DNA of 64,000 bases from Glandiceps talaboti (Eukaryota; Hemichordata; Enteropneusta; Spengelidae): positions 10,103,440 through 10,167,439 of the forward strand of contig NC_135571.1 of the NCBI RefSeq assembly GCF_964340395.1. Direction: 5' to 3'. Shown piece by piece: positions 1 to 9,069 of this stretch (positions within the stretch are counted from its first letter, which is position 1; each line of letters opens with the position of its first letter). The notes under the pieces were generated by a model, which was given only the letters and a program-made list of their open reading frames with translations, was not told where the DNA came from and did not search any database. Position numbers and translations under genes: made by a program.

Positions 1-370
1 CTTTAGCACACTTGTATTGATTACTGCTATCAACTTAAAGGAAAAGTCCAGTCAGACTTATTTCTGTCTTTAGTACACTTGTATTGATTACTGCTGTAAA
101 CTTAAAGGAAAAGTCCAGTCAGACTTATTTCTGTCTTTAGTACACTTATATTGATTACTGCTATCAACTTAAAGTAAAAGTCCAGTCAGACTTATTTCTG
201 CCTTTAGTACACTTGTATTGATTACTGCTATCAACTTAAAGGAAAAGTCCAGTCAGACTTATTTCTACCTTTAGTACACTTGTATTGATTACTGCTATCA
301 ACTTAAAGGATAGGTCCAGTCAGACTTATTTCTGTCTTTAGTACACTTATATTGATTACTGCTATCAACT
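1..370. repeat. 67-bp tandem repeat, about 5.5 copies
   Basis: Units start at 1, 68, 135, 202, 269 and 336, an exact 67-bp period with few substitutions. Each begins CTTTAGYACACTTRTATTG and carries AAGTCCAGTCAGACTTATTTC. There is no open frame of note. The array lies just past the 3' end of the last exon seen, in downstream flank or in a further intron. Bases 371-448 are an A-rich tract of repeated CTAAA-type words with no other signal. Confidence 0.95.
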
Positions 371-448
371 GAAACCCAGATTCCACTAATATTCAACCTT
401 GTAAAATAAACTAAAATAAACTAAACTAAACTAAAATCAATTTTTAAA

Positions 449-2534
449 TTACCTTTCATCTGGAGTTATTGGAATCCATAGATTGTCTTCTGTCACTGAT
501 GACAGCCATGGTGTGTAGTTATCGGCCACTGGATGTTCCTGGATCCGTGATCTTTCCACGGTTCGTACGATTTGTATCTGGTTATTGCGATTCATCCAAT
601 TCTTAGTAAGCCACCAATCTGGAAGTGACGAAATCTCCTGACAAATCCTATCAATGTTGATCAGCTGTTCATCAGTTAACGACATGATTTCTTGAAAAAC
701 TTTATGGAAATACAGGACGTAAAATGGGCCATTGAAAAAATGGTTGCAATTATAGCGATCGTAGCCTTCACGAGTGAATCCGAATGCATCACGGTTTTTG
801 CGATCAAAACCAAATTTATCAAACCCGTATGAATTGAATCCGAAGATATCGAAGAGATCACCATGAGATCGTCCGGGTAAATAGGAGCCTTCTCTTGTAA
901 AGCCGAATGGTGTTACACCACCTCGGTCGAAACCATGACGATCGTAACCTGATACATCATAACCGTAAATGTCAAACCCGTCACGAGTATGATCAGTAAC
1001 ATCAAATCCGAAGAAATCGTATCCCAGATCATCAAAGCCATCTCTCTTGTATCCATAGTGATCATAACCTCGGATGTTATAAATACCTCGGTTATCAAGT
1101 TGTCCATTTCTATGGTAACCACTGATGTTGTATCCATCACGGTCATAACCATCTGCATCGTAACCATGGTGATTATATCCGTCAGCATCAACTGGTTCAA
1201 ATCTAGGCCCTGTTATGTTACAGATGACCCCTTCTGTGGGATATATATAAACAACACACATGTTTTCCTGACTACTTAAAACATCATCCGGACTAGCTGG
1301 CAAAGGTGACATGGGAATGTACCGATGAATTCCAGGATAACGTGAGATACCATCCGGGTTTCTTTGCTGCCAGATATCCCAAATCATATCAATAAACGCA
1401 TAATGCGACAAAAATATGGGATCATACGCACTGTATGGCGTTGCCATATGTCCACCAACCCACAGATGAAACAATCCAGACGCAGCCTCCAACTGTATGC
1501 GAAATTGTTCGTATGTCGGCTCATTAATTATAAACTGCATATTAACAGCATCTGGGAGGTGAATGTCTTTATCAAATTTTCTTCTCAAACAAGGACCCCA
1601 GGTTGGTGGCCAGTAGTCTTTAAATGGATGATGGAGAACGCATTCCGTGTCTGCCGTGCCGTCGCCACCAAAAAAGTTACTTTGCCAAGCTGTTGATGTC
1701 TCCAACGATCCCGCATCAATTGTCCAATCAAAATACGGTATTGTGATTCCACAATCAATTTTCTGCAGTTCCATTTCAACGCCACGTAAAAAGTAACGAT
1801 GCCATGGAAGGAATGCATCCCCTCCATATGCCTGAGGAATGCTACTGGCATGCAAATCGGTAAAGTATTCCCATGTGGAAAATGTTCCCGTATTCAAATG
1901 AAGAGATTTGATTGCATTCTGATATCGTATCATTTCATCGGGCGTCAAATCGCGGATTTCACGTCTCTGTTTTATGCGATCACACGTGCAAAGCACAGAT
2001 CCTGTTACTGTACACGTGCACGTTTGACAACCGTATTCAAAAGTCTCTCCGACGCGATAAGTTTGTCCATTGTGATCACAACCACAAGCGTCTTCACACA
2101 CTACCTCTTCACACCGTTTACCGACCGTAAACTTTACGACTTCTCGTTTTACGTCAGTCTGCGATTCCATGTTTTGGCAGTCCATCATAGACATGGCACG
2201 ACACTCGTGTGTATACCCAACGTATAAACCAAGGTAATTAAATCCTTCTTTATTAATACCATTGCAATCAAACCCAGCTCTGTTGTAGCCCTCGCTGTCA
2301 AATCCAGCACTGTCGTATGTCGTAATACCGTCATATTCACCGATACGGTTGTAACCGTTGATGTTAAATCCCGTAACGCAATTGAATCCCTCCTTGTCGT
2401 AACCCTGTCTGTCGCATCCATTCTTGTCAAAACCCATGGAGTCGTATCCAGATGCACCAAGATCCTCACTAAGCAGCCGAACAGTTGCTTCATTCAATCC
2501 CTGTCTGTTTAGCCCATTCACGTCAAAACCATAC
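449..2534 (-). CDS. host gene exon 12: pentapeptides, VWC-like domain, tyrosinase-like fold 2, pentapeptides, post-tyrosinase domain
   Basis: This 2,086-bp exon follows a TTAATTTCAG acceptor at 2536-2535; there is no start codon at its head. It encodes about 695 residues: pentapeptides (about 1-105), a Cys-rich VWC-like part (about 110-190), a tyrosinase fold (about 190-390: FLPWHRYFLRGVEMEL, IPYFDW, NFFGGDG, FHLWVGGHM, YDPIFLSHYAFIDMIW), a linker, a second dense pentapeptide block (e.g. DADGYDRDGYNISGYHRNG), then the post-tyrosinase domain (FFNGP, FQEIM, RICQEISSLPDWW). Aligned copper histidines kept: the H of DLHASS, of PWHR and of LFHLW. Y replaces copper-A H2, S replaces copper-B H1 and Y replaces copper-B H3. 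The frame stops at 451-449, but the stop overlaps a donor-like GAAAG|GTAATT, so the gene may continue left of the window. No AATAAA is seen on this strand in 1-448. Confidence 0.88.
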
Positions 2535-3227
2535 CTGAAATTAACACAAATAACAGCACTGTATTAAATCACGGCAGTCGTCCGATTCACACATTTCCAG
2601 CAGAGGGTACCATGCTACGAAAACCTTGATAGTAACTATGGATACAGCAATATATGTTTCACATTACGCACACCTCAGAGTACTATGCTAACAAAGAGGC
2701 ACTCAAACAAACTTTATTTACTAGCTGAAATGCACATGATTTATGAAAAACATTGTCCCCCGAGTGATGACATCATTATGTAAATAAGCAGGTTTGTCAT
2801 TGACTGATTTCAACAATTTTATTTCTTTCATTTCAGAGAGGTTTGGTGATGCCAAGGTCATGAAAGTGTCATTTCTCTAGAAGTCACACAAATATCCAAT
2901 GACCAAACCATTATTTCCAGGGGTAGAACACCATTACCCACCATAACTTACCTTATTTTATGCAAATACCCCATGACCCAACTATTATGTTCAAGGGGTA
3001 GAACAGCATTACCCACCATACTTTCCTTACTTTTTGCAACTACTCCATGACCCAACCATTCTCGTCACAGGGTAGAACACCATTACCCACCATACTTTTT
3101 GCAACTACTCCATGACCCAACCATTATGTTCAAGGGGTAGTACAGCATTAACCACCATAACTTTCCTTACTTTATGCAAATACCCCAGTGACTCAACTAT
3201 CATTTTCAGGGGGAAGTGCAACGTTAC
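2535..3227. repeat. intron 11 with degenerate 66-80-bp tandem repeat (about 2893-3225)
   Basis: From about 2893 to the exon 11 donor, four to five diverged copies of a unit carrying CCATGACCCAACCATTATG, GGGGTAGAACA and CATTACCCACCATA follow one another. The copy nearest the exon merges into the donor itself. On the minus strand each unit carries GGGTAATG, a weak donor-like word. Bases 2540-2890 show nothing recognisable. Confidence 0.75.
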
Positions 3228-3495
3228 CTGTCATAGCCTTCTTTGTCATAGCCAATCACAGCATCTGCCTGGTTTAGTGTTCTCCAACAGCATGCACCAA
3301 GGACACAACTTTTCTGACATTCACCATATGTAGCAAAATTGTTTGCATTGCCATGACAACCTCTGTAAACAAACTGCTCACACTCCATGGTGGCCATGTT
3401 GAAATACCACTTAAGTGACTGAGTACCACATTCATTGGTTCCCATAGCAACAGATAATGTACACATATCGATGTGTTTTATTTCGCAATGTTTTC
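3228..3495 (-). CDS. host gene exon 11: EGF end, second Kunitz domain, pentapeptides
   Basis: The 268-bp exon starts at a strong TTTTTTTCCTAAG acceptor. It completes the EGF (GKHCEI), then encodes a whole Kunitz domain: CTLSVAMGTNEC, LKWYFN, CEQFVYRGC, HGNANNF, ECQKSC. Spacing is 10-15-7-12-3; the first loop is two residues longer than the family norm and the P1 position is Gly, so a protease-inhibitor role is doubtful. GACCWRTLNQAD and GYDKEGYDR follow. Donor ACAG|GTAACG is in phase 2 and joins to YGFDVNG in exon 12, continuing the repeat in register. A partial copy of the second half of this Kunitz domain lies upstream at about 3568-3620. Confidence 0.87.
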
Positions 3496-3978
3496 CTTAG
3501 GAAAAAAAGATAATTTTAAAGAATGTAGAGACATGAATTTCATGGTTTGCTTATGTAGATTCTGACACTTACCATATGTAGCAAAATTGTTTGCATTGCC
3601 ATGGTAACCTTTGTTGCCATGTTGTATGATTTCACAGAAATATGAAGTTGAAATTTTGACTTCATATTGGTATTTCCACATTATATACACATCAGAACGG
3701 TAACTCAATTTCAAATGTGTGAAATAAACCAATCAATTCATGGTAACTAATAATCAGACAATCTGTCGTTTTAAATGGTATCAGAAAAATCAACCATTTA
3801 GAAGGGCTCCCTCACACGTCAAAGATATGTACTTCTTTTGTTTTCACTCAGCAAATGTTTTTCAAGGCAACAACCACTCATTGCCAGTGATAGCAAGTGC
3901 GCCCTCATAGTTCACCTACATACTTATTTTGTTTTTACAGTCAATAGCTTTACATTCCGAATACTACGTTAAGTATAC
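3496..3978. other. intron 10: partial duplicate of Kunitz exon and a hairpin
   Basis: At about 3568-3620 the minus strand repeats the second half of the exon 11 Kunitz domain (GYHGNANNFATYGKCQN) with few changes and is followed by a TATG|GTAAGT donor-like site. The first half and CxxxC ending are missing, so it is a broken exon copy. Near 3640-3670 an inverted repeat (ATATGAAGT / ACTTCATAT) could form a hairpin. The rest of the intron shows no signal. Confidence 0.7.
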
Positions 3979-4086
3979 CTGTATATGGTGGGTTGCATTC
4001 ACATATATAAAGATCTGGTTCACTCGGCCAGCTAAAGTCAAGTCTACAAGTACCGCCATGCTCACAGGGACTACTGTCACACGGAT
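3979..4086 (-). CDS. host gene exon 10: EGF-like domain
   Basis: The 108-bp exon lies between a TTTTTTGTCAG acceptor and an ACAG|GTATAC donor. With the split codon it reads NPCDSSPCEHGGTC, then a Trp-containing loop and LYICECNPPYT. The next exon completes it with GKHCEI, so the full six-cysteine EGF ending (CxCxxxYTGxxC) is restored by splicing. This is strong support for both borders. EGF modules of this length act as spacers or binding units in extracellular proteins. Confidence 0.85.
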
Positions 4087-4299
4087 CTGACAAAAAAGAG
4101 AGACAAAAAAAGAGATATCAATCAATCAATCAATTGAAAATCAATAAATCAACAAATCAATTAATCTGCCAGCCAATCAATTCATCAATCATAATCAGCT
4201 GTGAATGTTTAATAAATTACCTATGAACTTTACACTTTGAAATAACTGGATGATAAAACATGGCTGTGTGTACATTTAAAATTATATATCAAACCAAAC

Positions 4300-4600
4300 T
4301 CAACAACCTTGGTTTGGTATTTCTGTATATTCAACCAATCAAATCAATGATAACTTACTTGGTTTGATACTTCTTTGTACTTTCAACCAACCAATCAAAT
4401 CCATGATAACATACTTGGTTAAATAATTGTTACATTTTCAACCAATGAAATCCATGATAACTTGGTTTGATAATTTGTGTACATTCAACCAATGAAATCC
4501 ATGATAACTTACCTGGTTTGATAATTTGTGTACATTCAACCAATCAAATCAATGATAACTTACTTGGTTTGGTAATTTTTGTACAGTCCACCAGCTGATC
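4300..4600. repeat. about 51-bp tandem array that repeats the exon 9 splice donor
   Basis: The word CCATGATAAC or CAATGATAAC recurs at about 4345, 4401, 4452, 4499 and 4550 (spacing 47-56). Each unit carries CTTGGTTTGATAATTTGTGT or a variant. The copy nearest the exon overlaps the last coding bases and donor of exon 9. On the minus strand the units read CAA|GTAAGT (real site and about 4357), CAG|GTAAGT (4512) and CAA|GTATGT (about 4412); one has lost the GT. The rest of this intron (4087-4299) is simple-sequence rich (ATCAATCAATCA) without other features. Confidence 0.8.
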
Positions 4601-5241
4601 CTGGTACACCCACTTTGCACTACATTCCTTGCAGAAGTCTACAAAACAGTCAGCATCCGGATATGCTAGGCAATTCCCAGTTTCACACGGATTCTCCGGA
4701 CATTCCACCAAAGTATCTTCACAAACGCAGTAGTCATAAATCTTTTCCACTTCAAAACAAAACCTTTGGGATTCTGAAGGTTCTGGATATTGGGTTATTT
4801 CCCGAACGACCGGAATGGGAACATCCTTGGGATTCAAAATCCATACTTGTTCAAACCATGTAACCGGCAGTGGCTCAAGCTCGATACAAGTCCTCGGGAT
4901 TGACATTAAAAAGTTTTTATTTTGCTTGTAGAGTATCTCCTGTATCCTATGCGCCGTCTTAATAATATGCGGACCATCAAAGGAATATGTGCAGTATTCC
5001 TCATCATGTTTTTCCATGGTATATCCGTACCGATCAAACCCTTCCGGATTCACACCTTCTCGACTTAAGCAGTAATAGTTGTATCCATTGTTGCTATAGA
5101 AACCACTGGTATCTAGGTTACTATACACATCATAGCCGTTCACATTAAAACCTCTGCGGTCGTAACCTTGGTTATCAAATCCATAGCGATCAAAACCTGA
5201 TCTTTCAACACCCAGTAAATTGAAGTCATCTCGATTGTATC
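4564..5241 (-). CDS. host gene exon 9: pentapeptide repeats, post-tyrosinase domain, Cys-rich module
   Basis: The 678-bp exon follows a TTCCACAG acceptor. About 70 residues of G-Y/F-D/N repeats (e.g. SGFDRYGFDNQGYDRRGFN) are followed by a globular segment containing YCTYSFDGP, RIQEIL, PRTCIELEPLPVTWF and W. The same segment recurs after the second repeat region in exon 12. Next is a Cys-rich module: CVCEDTLVECPENPCETGNC, then a CFVDFCKECSAKW core. The presumed donor CCAA|GTAAGT is the first of several near-identical donors repeated in the following intron. Reading past it gives SKLSLI and a stop, so intron retention or use of a later donor would truncate the protein after one tyrosinase module. 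Confidence 0.83.
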
Positions 5242-5949
5242 CTGTGGAAGTTCAAAGGTTAAAGGTCACTCAATATATTTGAAAGTGTCATATAAGGAGT
5301 TCAACGCCACAGACAGTCACTAGACTAAACCAAACCATAATAATTTTTTATTTATACTGGATAGTTCTTAAAGATTATTAAACTTTTCTGCCACCAAGAA
5401 GTCAAGTGAGGTTCAGTGTTAGTCGAGGTAAACCTGCGTTGTTCGGTAGAGTCAAACTGAATGACACTCTTCTTACTTACAGTGTGGTAAATTTAATCAA
5501 ACCCAGACTAGGGTCTGAACTATGAGCATAGTGGTAAGCGGCAAGTGGTTTTAAACACTCAGCCACAGACAATTTATCAGAAATCATATTATGCCATACT
5601 CAAGCCAAGTTATTGTCTTTGAACAGAAAATATGGATTATATACCCTGGTCATTCTAAGTCATGACAACCCTTGTTTACGTCACTGGTCTTGCGGTGTTC
5701 GAATTATAAGTCAAAACGTTCCAAATCACTGTTAATTTTCTGAATTTTTCAAATCGTGTTTATTTTTCCCTGTTTTTCATAAATTACACTTATTCTTATC
5801 AATATTTTTCTTCATTCAGCACTCATTACTCATTACGTTTTGTCGCTACTCGTCTAGCGACTCGTAGAGATAAGCCCCCTTAGGTTACTTGTATTTTCCT
5901 TAACTGCATAAAGTACAATATTTGGGAATAAAATCTAAACAGTCTTTAC
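5242..5949. other. intron 8: diverged copy of a dispersed element, possible tRNA-like SINE fragment
   Basis: Bases about 5620-5940 resemble, with many changes, the dispersed block seen at 11500-11790, 33860-34030 and 49790-50030: a CCAATATTTTTCTTCATTC-type arm, a CGACTCGTAG/AAGCCCCCTTAGGT core and an AAAATCT end. Around 5515-5570 the words GAGCATAGTGGTAAGCGGC look like a pol III A box, but no B box is convincing. Nothing else is seen. Confidence 0.5.
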
Positions 5950-6095
5950 CTTGTTGGTCATATCCATATCTATTCCAGCCTCTCCGGTCATATCCGGCTC
6001 TATCATATCCGGTGTCATCGTACCCATCAATGGAATACAAGTCTCTGTCATCAAACTGTCCTCTCGGATTATACCCGCTGACATCATAACCAAAT
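5950..6095 (-). CDS. host gene exon 8: Gly-Tyr-Asp pentapeptide repeats
   Basis: The 146-bp exon is made wholly of the G-[YF]-[DN]-x-x repeat, for example DGYDDTGYDRAGYDRRGWNR. The acceptor TGATTAG and the donor CAAG|GTAAAG give phases matching both neighbours. Tyr, Gly and Asp dominate, with Arg and Asn in the variable places. The composition recalls tyrosine-rich structural or adhesive proteins in which Tyr is hydroxylated or cross-linked; that use is an inference. I do not recognise the repeat as a named family. Confidence 0.85.
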
Positions 6096-6362
6096 CTAAT
6101 CACAAAACAGAATTTCAACCGTTAAAGGGGCACAAGCTGAGTTTATGTTTTTGGGATGTAATTTTTTCTGCACATTAAAAGTTACTCACAGTATTCTACT
6201 CACAGATGTATACTTTACCATCACTTACAATTGACTGAACTCAAACTACAATCAGTAAAGAATAACACGTATAATTAGAAACTTACACAAGATTTTATCT
6301 TGGCTTGTAAACACTATGAAGCAATGTATCAAGATCAGTGAGACTGATCACATGATTTCTTG

Positions 6363-7208
6363 TCAAGAGAGACACAATAAAGATAACACACAAACATCCC
6401 TTACACAGTGTCTGCTCTGTAGACACAATAAAGATAACACACAAACATCCCTTACACAGTGTCTGTTCTGTAGACACAATAAAGATAACACAGAGACATA
6501 ACTTACATAGTGTCTGTTCTGTAGACACAATAAAGATAACACAAACATCCCTTACACACTGTCTGCTCTGTAGACACAATAAAGACAACACACAAGCATC
6601 CCTTACACAGTGTCTGTTCTGTAGACACAATAAAGATAACACAGACATCACTTACATAGTGTCTGTTCTGTAGACACAATAAAGATAACACAAACATCCC
6701 TTACACACTGTCTGCTCTGTAGACACAATAAAGATAACACACAAACATCCCTTACACAGTGTCTGCTCTATAGACACAATAAAGATAACACACAAACATC
6801 ACTTACACAGTGTCTGCTCTGTAGACACAATAAAGATAACACACAAACATCCCTTACACAGTGTCTGCTCTGTAGACACAATAAAGATAACACACAAACA
6901 TCCCTTACACAGTGTCTGCTCTGTAGACACAATAAAGATAACACACAAACATCCCTTACACAGTGTCTGCTCTGTAGACACAATAAAGATAACACACAAA
7001 CATCCCTTACACAGTGTCTGTTCTGTAGACACAATAAAGATAACACACAAACATCCCTTACACAGTGTCTGTTCTGTAGACACAATAAAGATAACACACA
7101 AACATCCCTTACACAGTGTCTGCTCTGTAGATACAATAAAGATAACACACAAACATCCCTTACACAGTCTGCTCTGTAGACACAATAAAGATAACACACA
7201 GACATCAC
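6363..7208. repeat. 51-bp minisatellite in intron 7, about 16-17 copies
   Basis: The unit ACACAATAAAGATAACACAC + AAACATCCCTTACACAGTG + TCTGCTCTGTAG is 51 bp, so open frames run through it by chance; the translated repeats (minus strand, CVLSLLCLQSRHCVRD type) are not a gene. Copies from about 6790 to 7200 are nearly identical; those at 6360-6760 vary in length. On the minus strand each unit carries TTATTGTGTCTACAG, then 12 bases, then GTAAGG. The remaining intron sequence (6096-6362, 7209-7284) is plain. Confidence 0.9.
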
Positions 7209-7284
7209 TTGCAGTGTCTGCAATATCCAGGTTAGTGTTACAGTGTTCCTACAGTACACACATAAAGACAGAAGACCAACTCAC

Positions 7285-8106
7285 CTGTCATATCCCTGTT
7301 TGTCAAAACCTTGCATATCAAAACCTTCCTGGTTATAACCGTTATCATCAAACACAAATGCTGTACCATTGCACGGATCGCCAAACGATGGCAACACGTA
7401 GGAAATGCAGAGCTGCCCTTCTGAATCGAACACATCCTGTGGCCGTATTTTGAAAGGTACCATAGGAATAGGTTTCATGAAGTCAGGAAAATTTTCCAGA
7501 TTGCTGTGTTTGTTCTGCCATCGCCAGTACAACATATCTATGTAGGTGTGAATCGCAAAGAACAACGGATCATACGGGCTGCTCGCTGTTGACATATCAC
7601 CACCGACAAACTCATGAAAATATGCGACGTAAGTCTGCAGGCATGTACTCATGTCATAATAATTATCAGTGCTCAAAGCCAGGTAGAAATCGATCATTGA
7701 CGGCAATTGGACAGTCGGATTCAAATTTCTTCGTACACATGGTTCCCAAGGTTCGAATCCTTGAAACGGGAAATCCTTCACGCAGTTTCCTTGACCATCC
7801 CCGCCAAAATAATTCGGCTGCCAGATAATTGCGCTTGAGATATTTCCAACGTCAGTTGTGAAGTCAAAATATGGTAACGCAACTGCACAATCTATTTCCT
7901 GTAACTGTTGCTCAACGCGTCGTAGAAATACCCGATGCCACGGAAGATACATTGGTCCGTTTGCTTGCATGACATGTTGAATGTAGAGATTCCTCAGTTC
8001 ATCCCAAGATTGGCTAAGTTTCAGTTCTTGTACAGCAGCCTGGAACCTATGGATTTCCTCTCTAGTCATGTCACGTATTTCTTTTCTTACGGTCAAAGTG
8101 ACACAT
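7285..8106 (-). CDS. host gene exon 7: tyrosinase-like fold 1 and start of Gly-Tyr-Asp repeats
   Basis: The 822-bp exon, after a CTTTTTCTTCAG acceptor, encodes about 274 residues. It opens CVTLTVRKEIRDM and has the tyrosinase central-domain landmarks: YLPWHRVFLRRVEQQL (copper A helix), LPYFDF, NYFGGDG, a PWEPCVRR segment, YFHEFVGGDM and YDPLFFAIHTYID (copper B). Aligned to the family signatures, only three of six copper histidines remain: the H of PWHR, the H of YFHEF and the H before TYID. The first two copper-A positions read Y and gap/N, and the first copper-B position reads V. Type-3 copper binding is therefore doubtful. The exon closes with NGYNQEGFDMQGFDKQGYDR, the start of the pentapeptide region. 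Donor ACAG|GTGAGT, phase 2. Confidence 0.88.
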
Positions 8107-8744
8107 CTGAAGAAAAAGTGAAAGACATCAACAATTAATTTATATGCAAATGATATGTAAATAGTATGTAAATCATATGTATTTTTGTTAGTGATATGTA
8201 AATATGTAAATGACATGTAAATCATATGTAAATGTGTATGTTAATATGTAAATGATATGAAAATAATATGCAAATGATTATGTTAATGACATGCAAATGA
8301 TATGTAAATTATATGAAATGGTACAAAAATGACACCACAATTAATGAATATATAAAATATATGTAAACAATGTAAACACTATGAAAATGGTATGAAAATA
8401 ATATGCAAATTAATGCCATTTATATGCAAAATATATGTAATGATATGTTAATGATATGTAAATTCCTTGCAAATAAGATATCAAAACTGTCATCAGATTT
8501 CAAAATGCTCCCTAGCCTACATGTAATTGCACTACTAAGATGTTACTGGTCTATGAACTGTCTCTGTATAGTGTGTCGTACTCTTCCCCTAAGCGTGGTC
8601 TTGGCCTGTACCATTATACATAGTTTGCAACCCCTTTCATATAATGGTACAGTCCTTACACAAGCTTGGGGGCAGCATACTACACATGATTTTACCCCTT
8701 TTAAAATCCACTGAGACCATTGCAATGTACAATGTACAGCATAC
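8107..8744. other. intron 6: AT-rich stretch with repeated ATGTAAAT/ATGCAAAT words
   Basis: From about 8135 to 8470 the sequence is a degenerate repeat of ATATGTAAAT with several exact ATGCAAAT words (near 8144, 8268, 8292 and 8403). ATGCAAAT is the POU octamer, but the background of near-matches makes it as likely to be a decayed simple repeat. Bases 8471-8744 show nothing recognisable. Confidence 0.55.
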
Positions 8745-8965
8745 CTGCATTCGATATTTCCACTTTCTTGGCAAGTACATTCCTGGCACCGTGTAGTAAA
8801 TTTTTCTCCAGGTTGGTAGATATCATTGCCATAGATACATCCGGATGGCAATCCACATGTGGTATCCTGGCAACGTTCTCCAGGTCGGAAAGATACAACT
8901 TCTATTCTCTCAGCTGATACTGATGTGACTTCTGACAACCTTCTACATTCATCTATGCTATTTAT
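8745..8965 (-). CDS. host gene exon 6: VWC-like cysteine-rich domain before tyrosinase fold 1
   Basis: The exon encodes about 73 residues: DECRRLSEV..., then GERCQDTTCGLPSGCIYG, YQPGEKF and CQECTCQESGNIECR. The corresponding part of exon 12 (GKRCEEVVCEDACGC ... CQTCTCTVTGSVLC) is clearly homologous. The donor TGCAG|GTATGC is in phase 2 and joins exactly to exon 7. The acceptor is the weakest in the model: ACTAG at 8967-8966 is the in-frame choice with matching phase, but its pyrimidine tract is poor, so the 5' border may be a few codons off. Confidence 0.75.
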
Positions 8966-9069
8966 CTAGTTTTATTATAAAATGAAAATAATCACATATA
9001 AAATAGATTATTGACAATTACTAAGTTCAATATACCAGATATATATATATATATCAGATAGCTTGTTTA

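Noticed and set aside
2519-2521. Translation start for the 690-residue frame at the head of exon 12
   Set aside because: The codon is GTG inside a repeat; the frame continues upstream to a clear acceptor with matching phase, so it is an internal exon.
5250-5275. Second nuclear-receptor element (CAAAGGTTAAAGGTCA) in intron 8
   Set aside because: Only one intact half-site; such words also occur by chance near 62960 and 61005.
6768-7259. 163-residue minus-strand frame of CVLSLLCLQSRHCVRD repeats
   Set aside because: Two different frames of the same 51-bp repeat are open, and it lies in an intron with supported splice sites on both sides.
8135-8470. POU-factor enhancer from repeated ATGCAAAT
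   Set aside because: The octamers sit in a degenerate ATGTAAAT simple repeat and can be explained by it.
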